Assembly: GCA_023432465.1 (NCBI GenBank)
Contig: JAEYUO010000032.1
Span: forward strand, 1 to 64,000
DNA: 64,000 bases
DNA from: Planctomycetota bacterium
GTDB taxonomy: Bacteria > Planctomycetota > Phycisphaerae > Phycisphaerales > UBA1924
Reading direction: 5' to 3'
Shown here: positions 41,755-47,728 of the stretch, one piece after another
Numbering within the stretch: position 1 is the stretch's first letter
How the letters are laid out: each line of letters begins with the position of its first letter
The notes under the pieces: model-generated
The model's input: the letters and a program-made list of their open reading frames with translations, nothing else
What the model was told of the DNA's origin: nothing
Databases searched by the model: none
Position numbers and translations under genes: made by a program

Positions 41755-43251
41755 TCAGATGCACGGCCCGGCGAACCAGTCCGCGAGGAACGCAAAAATG
41801 TCCGGCACTTCGGTTACTCCGTCTCCGTCGAAGTCGGCGTTTCCTGCAAACCACGAAGCAAGGAACGCGAAGATATCCGCGACCTCCACCGCGCCGTTAC
41901 GGTCCCAATCCGCGCGGCAGGCCGAGGGGAACTCGAACCAGTTGACATCGCCCTCGCTGACGGCCCCGTCCCCCGTCACGTCGAACAGGCTGAAGTTCGG
42001 GCCGATGTTGTCGAGCGTGACGATCCCGTTGACCGTTCCATCGACATCGATTGCCGAGCCGTCATTGAACGCGACGAACCACTCGACCGCCGCCCGATCA
42101 TTGGGTGTGACAACTCCGTCCCCGTCGGTGTCGCCGCGGGTGAGTTGGAAGCCGGTATCCGTCCAGACGTACAGGGCGTCCTCCGGCTCCGCGTAGGCCG
42201 TGCCGACGATCGCCGCGGCGTTCCACATGAGCGGGTTCAGATAGTCCGACGGGTCCTTCTTGGACCATCGCTGGATGAGCTGATTCGTGAGCCCGGATGC
42301 GCCCGCGTTTGCACCGGACACAAGGTCCGCGAGGGCCTCGGCGATACTGAAATGGGAGCCGCTCCCGATCGACGAGTCGATCGGCTGCTCCGGCTCGCAC
42401 GCCAAGGCCGCAGCGCCGGCCGGTGTGAGCGGGAATACGAGGGTCACCACCGTCAGGTTGGATGTCGGCTCGTGCGTGAATCGCATGTTGACGATGGGGT
42501 CATACAGCCCGACATCGGAGCCGCCGACAATCTGCGAGGCCAGCCGATAGCCGCCGGCTCGCTGGAAGAATCGACCGCTCACGATCATCGTCTCGCCGGG
42601 GTCGAGCCGGTCGTCGCAGTTGCCGTCCTGAAAGGCGATCGAAGACTCGAAACACCCGCACATCGCGAGCGCAAAGTCGGTCCCCGTGCGCTCGAAGTAC
42701 GGCGGAGTCAGCCACGACACATCCAGATCCGCAGCGCTCGTCGGCACGCGGTCCACCAGTAGAGGGTCGGCGATGCGCCCGCCGAAGCGGCCCGACAGGC
42801 CGAGCGTGCGCGAGCGGGCCTGCGCGGCGAACTCGCCGCCCGTGTCGCGATCGTTGTCGACATCGATCTCGATGAATCCGTACACCGGGCTGGGTCCGTG
42901 CCGGCCTGGTTCATATGCTGTGCCGTTGAGCCCGAGTGGGCCGGGAGGATTCACAAGCCCCGAGAACACGACATCGATGCGCACGATGTTGGCCGACGGC
43001 CCGGTGTCCGGAAGGCCCGTGTAAGGATCAGCGTGGGAGGCGGGCAACCATGGGATCAGCGAGACCGAGAGCAAGTCCGGCAGCGTCCCGCCCGCGATCA
43101 TCGCGCCATCCGCGCCCGAATCGGTGCGTCGGGCCGTCACATCGCCCAACGCGTCAACCCAGAGCGTCCGGCCGACCGAGCCGATCGCCGCGCCCGCTCC
43201 CAGCCCGAACGTCAGGGCAAGAGCCATACCGGCATTGATGCGATTGCTCAT
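41755..43251 (-). CDS. Exported protein with GC-type dockerin repeats (module copy 2)
   Basis: This is the 498-residue paralogue of the protein at 32685, with a signal peptide (GMALALTFGLGAGAAIGS). Shared blocks are NPPGPLGLNG, GPSPVYGFIEIDVDND, FERTGTDFALAMCGC and GLYDPIVNMRFTHE. A calcium-binding pair follows (DTDGDGVVTPNDRAAVEWF and DVTGDGAVSEGD). The C-terminal repeats are ADWDRNGAVEVADIFAFLAS and ADFDGDGVTEVPDIFAFLAD, with bracketing Cys, ending FAGPCI. The ATG overlaps the regulator stop by four bases, exactly as in copy 1. The body is of unknown function. Confidence 0.85.
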   Translation of the reverse strand: MSNRINAGMALALTFGLGAGAAIGSVGRTLWVDALGDVTARRTDSGADGAMIAGGTLPDLLSVSLIPWLPASHADPYTGLPDTGPSANIVRIDVVFSGLVNPPGPLGLNGTAYEPGRHGPSPVYGFIEIDVDNDRDTGGEFAAQARSRTLGLSGRFGGRIADPLLVDRVPTSAADLDVSWLTPPYFERTGTDFALAMCGCFESSIAFQDGNCDDRLDPGETMIVSGRFFQRAGGYRLASQIVGGSDVGLYDPIVNMRFTHEPTSNLTVVTLVFPLTPAGAAALACEPEQPIDSSIGSGSHFSIAEALADLVSGANAGASGLTNQLIQRWSKKDPSDYLNPLMWNAAAIVGTAYAEPEDALYVWTDTGFQLTRGDTDGDGVVTPNDRAAVEWFVAFNDGSAIDVDGTVNGIVTLDNIGPNFSLFDVTGDGAVSEGDVNWFEFPSACRADWDRNGAVEVADIFAFLASWFAGNADFDGDGVTEVPDIFAFLADWFAGPCI

Positions 43252-44747
43252 GTCTGGGCCGCCTCCTCTTTCTGAACGAATGCCTGAAGCTCGTACCGCT
43301 CGATGCGGTACCGCAGGCTGCTGCGCTGCATGCCGATCAGTCGCGCAGCTCTCGAAACATTCCCCCGGGTATACCGCAGGGCCTGAATGACCAGCTCTCG
43401 CTCCACATCGGCCGCTCGGTGGGTGCCGCCTTCAAAGTCGAAGAGCAGCTCATCTCTGCCCGGCGCGCCCGCGGCGACCGGCCCTGCCTGCGCAGCGGCC
43501 GCGGCGGATTCGCCTGGCACCAGCCCCAGTTCAACCGGACCGATCTCTGTGCTGTCGGCCAGCATCGCTGCCCGCTGGCACGCATTCACGAGCTCCCGAA
43601 CGTTGCCGGGCCAGGAGTGGGCACGCACCGCCTGCTCCGCGGCGGGGGACAGCCGCGCGACCGGTCTGCCGAACTGCCGACAGAATCGCTCGATCATCAC
43701 CCTCGCGATCGCCAGGACATCGTCGCCGCGATCGCGGAGCGAGGGGATGCGGACCGTGAATGCGTTCAGCCGAAAGAGCAGGTCGCGGCGGAACTTCCCC
43801 TCCGCCACGCGGGCATCCAGGTCTTGATTCGAAGCCGCGATCACGCGGACGCGCACCCGACGCTCTTTCGTTCCGCCCACTCGACGGAACTTCCCGCTCT
43901 CAACGACGAGCAGCAGCTTCGACTGGAGCTCTAGCGCGGTCTCGGACACTTCATCGAGGAAGATCGTTCCGCCGTCGGCCATCTCGAAAAGACCCGCACG
44001 CGCATCGCGGGCATCGGTGAACGCGCCCCGCTCGTGCCCAAACAGCTCGCCTTCCACCAGGTTTGCAGGGAGAGCCGAGCAGTTGACGTGAACGAAGGGC
44101 GGCTCGACCGAGCCGGGGATTCGGTTCGCGAGACATGCCTGGGTGTGGATGTGCCGCGCCAGAACGCCCTTGCCGGCCCCGGTCTCGCCCAGCAGGAGGA
44201 AGCACGGGAGAGGACTGGGTGGGTCGGATTCGGTCTCCGGGGGCAAGGGTACCGCGGCGAGCCGCGTCGCCAGATCCAGCGATGCCCGCCAGACCGCGCT
44301 CGTGCCGATTGCTTCAAACTCCTGATCGCGTGAGCGCTCGAGCCGCTCATACAGGCGCACGCGCTGTCGTACCCGGCGATCCTCGAGCCACTTCGGCACG
44401 CTGAGGGTCAGTTCCTCGAAGCTCAGCGGTTTGGTCAGGTAATCGTCCGCGCCCAATCGCATCGCCGAAACCGCAGTCTCGACCGAGGCGTTGCCAGTCA
44501 TCGCGACGATGACGCCCTCGAAAGCCTCCGGCCCTTCGCGCAGTTCGCGGATGATCTGCAGTCCTTCGCGTCCCTCGGCCGTCAACGCCAGATCGGTGAG
44601 CACCATATCGGGAACGCTGGCCGCGAGATATTCCCGGGCCTCTCCGACGGTGGCCGCCTCGGTCACATCGTGCCCCGCCTTGCGGAGCGACTTGGCAATG
44701 ACAAACCGGAGCTCGGGTTCGTCCTCAATGACGAGAATTTTGGCCAC
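43248..44747 (-). CDS. Sigma-54-dependent response regulator, NtrC type (module copy 2)
   Basis: This 499-residue paralogue of the regulator at 34199 has a receiver (about 1-118) with phospho-Asp52 in VLTDLALT. The AAA+ domain has GETGAGKGVLAR, GAFTDARDA and GTIFLDEV, and it contains the shared block PPFVHVNCSALPA. The Fis-type helix-turn-helix is GNVSRAARLIGMQRSSLRYR. The GTG start 44747 gives VAKILVIEDE and lies 23 bases inside the kinase gene, whereas copy 1 has a 35-base gap. The residue after Asp52 differs from copy 1, and the receiver lacks the extra GSGSPGSG loop. Its partner is the kinase ending at 44725. Confidence 0.93.
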   Translation of the reverse strand: MAKILVIEDEPELRFVIAKSLRKAGHDVTEAATVGEAREYLAASVPDMVLTDLALTAEGREGLQIIRELREGPEAFEGVIVAMTGNASVETAVSAMRLGADDYLTKPLSFEELTLSVPKWLEDRRVRQRVRLYERLERSRDQEFEAIGTSAVWRASLDLATRLAAVPLPPETESDPPSPLPCFLLLGETGAGKGVLARHIHTQACLANRIPGSVEPPFVHVNCSALPANLVEGELFGHERGAFTDARDARAGLFEMADGGTIFLDEVSETALELQSKLLLVVESGKFRRVGGTKERRVRVRVIAASNQDLDARVAEGKFRRDLLFRLNAFTVRIPSLRDRGDDVLAIARVMIERFCRQFGRPVARLSPAAEQAVRAHSWPGNVRELVNACQRAAMLADSTEIGPVELGLVPGESAAAAAQAGPVAAGAPGRDELLFDFEGGTHRAADVERELVIQALRYTRGNVSRAARLIGMQRSSLRYRIERYELQAFVQKEEAAQT

Positions 44748-46332
44748 TGGGCACCTCTGAGTGGCCAGCCTTGGCCACTCCGGACGACTCATCATCGATC
44801 GGCCCTCTTGGCATCCGGGCCAAGAAAACCGCCCCACGTGCGCCGGGAGCGGATGCGCCCGGATCCCCACGGTCGTGGGGCTGATCCACCAAAATCAAGG
44901 TCCCGCCATGAGCGCGGATGACCTGTTGGGCGAGAGCAAGTCCCATGCCCGTGCCGTCAGGCCTCGTTGTGAAGTATGGCTTGAAAATCCGCTCTCGCAA
45001 ATCGATCGGGACTCCGGGTCCGTTATCCCGGACCTCGAACTCCCAACCTGCGGGCGAGGACCCATCCTCGGAGGGGATTGAGCGGCAGCTGATGCGGACC
45101 GCCCGGGAATCATGATCGGGTCGTGTTTGGGCGACCGCGTCCATGGCGTTGGAGATCAGCGCTCCAAGGGCATGTTCAAGGTGCCGGGGGTCGAACGACG
45201 CGAGCGGGGGGGCATCGGCAACATCAAGTTCGAGGTCGATCCTGCTCGCCCGGGCCTTGGGCCGGTAGGCCTCGACCACGTGATCCAGCCACCGGCGTGG
45301 ATCGAGTGTCTGGTGGACGATCTCCAGCGGTCGGCTGGCGTCGAGCAGGTCGCGCAGCCACTGCTCGAAGCGATCGACCGCGCTGATGATCCGCTTCTGA
45401 TTCTCTCCGATGTCTTCGCGAACGTCGGTCGGAATCGAAGGGGTGTCCAGATCGCGCCGCGATATCTCCGCCAAGCCGCGAATCCCGGCGAGCGGGCTGC
45501 GGAGGTTGTGAGCGATGCGCCGGACCACCTCGCCAACCGCCGCCAGGCGTTCTCGCTCGACGGCCTCGTCCTGCATGGTCTTGACCATCCCCGCCATCGA
45601 GTTGACCTCGGTGGAGAGCGCTCCGATCTCGTCGAATCCGCGCACGGGGATTCGGTGCGAGAAGTCGCCCGCGGCGATTCTGGCCGCGGCGGCACGAAGA
45701 TCGGCCACGGGACGAACGACCCATCGACGCACGAGCAGAAGCCCGAGCGTGCACGTCAAGGCGACCAGGAGGAGCACGATCGCGCTCATTCCGAGCAGCC
45801 GGCCGCGGATGTCGGTGGCGTGCTCAAGCAGGCCGTGGGTGTCCGCGATGATGCGGGATTCGATCCGGCGGATCAGCTCAAACGAGTTGTCGAGCGAGGT
45901 GATCGCCGCCGAAAGGTCGTCGCGGCGGGAGTCGGTGAACCACCGTTCGCTCAGCTCGCGAGACTCCGCAAGCCGGATGCGAAGGTTTGCGAGCGAGGTC
46001 TTGCCGGTGACGGTGACCACAGCTTCGTTCGCCACGAGTGTGTTCATCGCGGCGCTGAGCCTGCGGCCCTCGGATTCGAACAGCGCGAGAGGAGCCGGCT
46101 CATCCGGCAAGTCATCGGTCCGCTGGTCGCGGACCGCTTCAAGAACCTCCCGCTGACGTTCCACCGCGAACTTGGCGGTCTGCAGCTCGATGAGCGCGGA
46201 GGACATGATCTCGAACGGCCGGCGCACCTCGTTGTGCATGATGCTCATGGCCCAGAGGCTCGCACCGACGGCGAGGGTCACGGTCAGTCCGATGACGCCA
46301 AGCAGGAGTGCGAACTTGGCCTGGAGTGACAT
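44725..46332 (-). CDS. HAMP histidine kinase, NtrB-like (module copy 2)
   Basis: This 535-residue paralogue of the kinase at 35737 has TM1 (about 8-29) and TM2 (about 184-201) around a different periplasmic domain of about 150 residues. The HAMP (AAARIAAGDFSHR is identical in both) and the catalytic region are well conserved. The H-box is AHNLRSPLAGIRG with His275, and again Asn follows His. FDPRHLEHAL is identical, and G2 is DGTGMGLALAQQ. The start ATG 46332 (MSLQAKFALL) matches MSLQVKFLLL of copy 1 and replaces the longer open frame. The gene lies 81 bases after the prepilin copy 2. The cytosolic halves are close while the sensor halves differ, so the two kinases may respond to different signals. 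Confidence 0.93.
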   Translation of the reverse strand: MSLQAKFALLLGVIGLTVTLAVGASLWAMSIMHNEVRRPFEIMSSALIELQTAKFAVERQREVLEAVRDQRTDDLPDEPAPLALFESEGRRLSAAMNTLVANEAVVTVTGKTSLANLRIRLAESRELSERWFTDSRRDDLSAAITSLDNSFELIRRIESRIIADTHGLLEHATDIRGRLLGMSAIVLLLVALTCTLGLLLVRRWVVRPVADLRAAAARIAAGDFSHRIPVRGFDEIGALSTEVNSMAGMVKTMQDEAVERERLAAVGEVVRRIAHNLRSPLAGIRGLAEISRRDLDTPSIPTDVREDIGENQKRIISAVDRFEQWLRDLLDASRPLEIVHQTLDPRRWLDHVVEAYRPKARASRIDLELDVADAPPLASFDPRHLEHALGALISNAMDAVAQTRPDHDSRAVRISCRSIPSEDGSSPAGWEFEVRDNGPGVPIDLRERIFKPYFTTRPDGTGMGLALAQQVIRAHGGTLILVDQPHDRGDPGASAPGARGAVFLARMPRGPIDDESSGVAKAGHSEVPSGQNSRH

Positions 46333-46413
46333 AGTGGTGCTCGGGACGCGGCGATTGCCCGGCCCCGCCACGACACAGACTACACAAATCGTGCTCGACG
46401 TGAGGAGCGGGCC

Positions 46414-47229
46414 TCAGCGGCCGGGATCGAAGTCCCACGCCCACGTGGGCTGCTCGAGGGGCGCACGCGTGGATTCCACGTGACCATCGACGAATGAGAC
46501 ATTCAGCCCACGATTGTGACGCAGCGCCGGGTACCAGTAGCGATTGTTGCTGAAGAGCACCGTGCTGTTGAGCGAGGGGCCGGAGAACAGAGGGTTGGCA
46601 CCCTGGCTTGCGGCACGCCGGCCATCAATGTCCCACGAGAGCGGAATGAGGCTCGGAGAGATCTGGCCGTGACCCTCCAAAATGCGGCTGGTGAGGATGA
46701 CCTGCGGAGAACGCCCGGCCTGCTGCTGACGCTCGGAATATCGAAGCCGGACGTTGAAGCCGTACGAGATGTTCTGCGGAGGCTGGATGGCTCCTTCGGA
46801 GCAGGGTGTCCCGGCCCATGCCGTCACCGGGCCGCGCACCTCGGCGCACCGGAGCGGATCGTTGCCCTGCGTATCGGGCAGGGAGTGGCTGTTCTCGGTT
46901 CCCCATGCCCAGAACTCGTCCACGCCGTACTGGTACTCGATGAAGGTCTCGAGACGGAACGATCGACGCCCGGGGATGTCTTCGTCGTCCCCGCGATTGG
47001 GGTGCAGTGTGTCATCGGCGAAGGTCGTGAAATCGAACGCGCTGGAACGCAGCGCGGCAAGACACTTGAACGAGCGTGCGGAAGCCACGGTTCCCTGCGC
47101 TGCGGGGAGCAGGAGCGCCAGCAGCGTCGCGAGGATGGCGATGACGACAAGGATCTCGATCAGCGTGAACGCGCGCACCGTCACATCACGCCGATGCGTG
47201 GATCGAAAGCGGTTGGCTGATTGCGGCAT
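46414..47229 (-). CDS. Prepilin-like protein, H-X9-DG type (module copy 2)
   Basis: This 271-residue paralogue of the protein at 37402 has a longer basic leader (about 20 residues) and the pilin-type segment RAFTLIEILVVIAILATLLA. Shared blocks are YGVDEFWAW, RCAEVRG, ALRHNRGLNVSFVDGHVEST (H-X9-DG) and WDIDG. ATG 47229 has GTGAGG upstream and gives a leader of usual size; the frame is open much further upstream through the tRNA gene, which is not coding. It is the first gene of the second module, with a -10-like box about 60 bases upstream. Confidence 0.85.
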   Translation of the reverse strand: MPQSANRFRSTHRRDVTVRAFTLIEILVVIAILATLLALLLPAAQGTVASARSFKCLAALRSSAFDFTTFADDTLHPNRGDDEDIPGRRSFRLETFIEYQYGVDEFWAWGTENSHSLPDTQGNDPLRCAEVRGPVTAWAGTPCSEGAIQPPQNISYGFNVRLRYSERQQQAGRSPQVILTSRILEGHGQISPSLIPLSWDIDGRRAASQGANPLFSGPSLNSTVLFSNNRYWYPALRHNRGLNVSFVDGHVESTRAPLEQPTWAWDFDPGR

Positions 47230-47259
47230 TGGCCTCACGGAAGGCCTCGTCCTCTCGCG

Positions 47260-47272
47260 GGTGTTGAACACC
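47260..47272. repeat. 13-base dyad upstream of prepilin copy 2
   Basis: GGTGTTGAACACC is a perfect inverted repeat about a central G. It lies between the proposed -10 (47289-47294) and the start at 47229, in the expected leader or operator region. It could bind a repressor or activator of the module. Confidence 0.4.
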
Positions 47273-47288
47273 TTTGTCCCGCTCTTGG

Positions 47289-47317
47289 ATAATAGTGCGG
47301 CGATCAACATTGTTGAA
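47289..47317 (-). promoter_or_regulatory. Possible sigma-70-type promoter of module copy 2
   Basis: On the minus strand, TTCAAC (47317-47312), a 17-base spacer and TATTAT (47294-47289) fit a sigma-70-like promoter; the -10 is good and the -35 weak. It would give a leader of about 50 bases before the prepilin start at 47229. Confidence 0.35.
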
Positions 47318-47509
47318 GCCATCAGTCCACGTGGAAAAACCGCGAGCGAAAACAACCAGTTCTGGGGGGCAACTCCCCCGTGCTGCTGGATCTCTACTTG
47401 GATCATTCGTGCCAGCCAGCCCGAAGGTTTCAGTCGATCGCTAAAATGTTTGTATTTTGATCGGACTGGCCTCGCCGAGCGGGTACGGTGAGGACGGCGG
47501 TCCCAAGAA

Positions 47510-47594
47510 TGCCGGAGACAGGAATCGAACCTGCACGGGGGTTGAGCCCGGCGGATTTTGAGTCCGCTGCGTCTGCCAGTTCCGCCACTCCGGC
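47510..47594 (-). tRNA. tRNA-Leu (CAA anticodon)
   Basis: The 85-base gene folds as a class II tRNA. The acceptor stem GCCGGAG/CTCCGGC is perfect, the T arm contains GGTTCGATTCC, and the anticodon stem GCGGA/TCCGC holds the loop CTCAAAA, giving anticodon CAA (leucine, UUG). A long variable arm is present, as leucine tRNAs require. The discriminator base is A and CCA is not encoded. It is isolated between the module and the vWA gene. Confidence 0.97.
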
Positions 47595-47660
47595 GAGTGT
47601 GGAGCGGAGTGTATGGCCCGGATCGGGTGGCCGAGACATTCCGTGACCAAGAAATGCCAA

Positions 47661-47683
47661 CGGCCGGGGACTGGCCCCGGCCG
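47661..47683 (-). terminator. GC-rich hairpin after the vWA gene
   Basis: CGGCCGGGG (47661-47669) and CCCCGGCCG (47675-47683) pair perfectly around a five-base loop. On the minus strand it follows the vWA gene end (47729) by about 45 bases, and the next bases, TTGGCATTTCTT, are only moderately T-rich. A terminator for the vWA gene is likely, but a weak U-tract leaves doubt. Confidence 0.55.
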
Positions 47684-47728
47684 CGGCGGATACGAAAGAA
47701 GACGTGTTTCGAGCCACTCAGTCGTCGC

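Noticed and set aside
41530..42762. 410-codon plus-strand frame
   Set aside because: It is antisense to the second dockerin gene and its 5' part lies in the hybrid kinase upstream region; no family pattern.
46333..46371. Longer N-terminus for kinase copy 2 (start at 46371)
   Set aside because: The first 13 residues lack similarity to copy 1, whose start MSLQ aligns with the ATG at 46332.
47363..47379. GGGGG...CCCCC short hairpin upstream of module copy 2
   Set aside because: Short G/C runs pair by chance in such sequence, and no T-tract or conserved position supports a terminator.
47414..47461. -24-like TGGCACG (minus strand, about 47413-47419) and an AT-rich imperfect inverted repeat upstream of prepilin copy 2
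   Set aside because: The TGGCACG has no TTGC element at the correct spacing, so a sigma-54 promoter is not supported; the AT-rich stretch does not form a clean stem.
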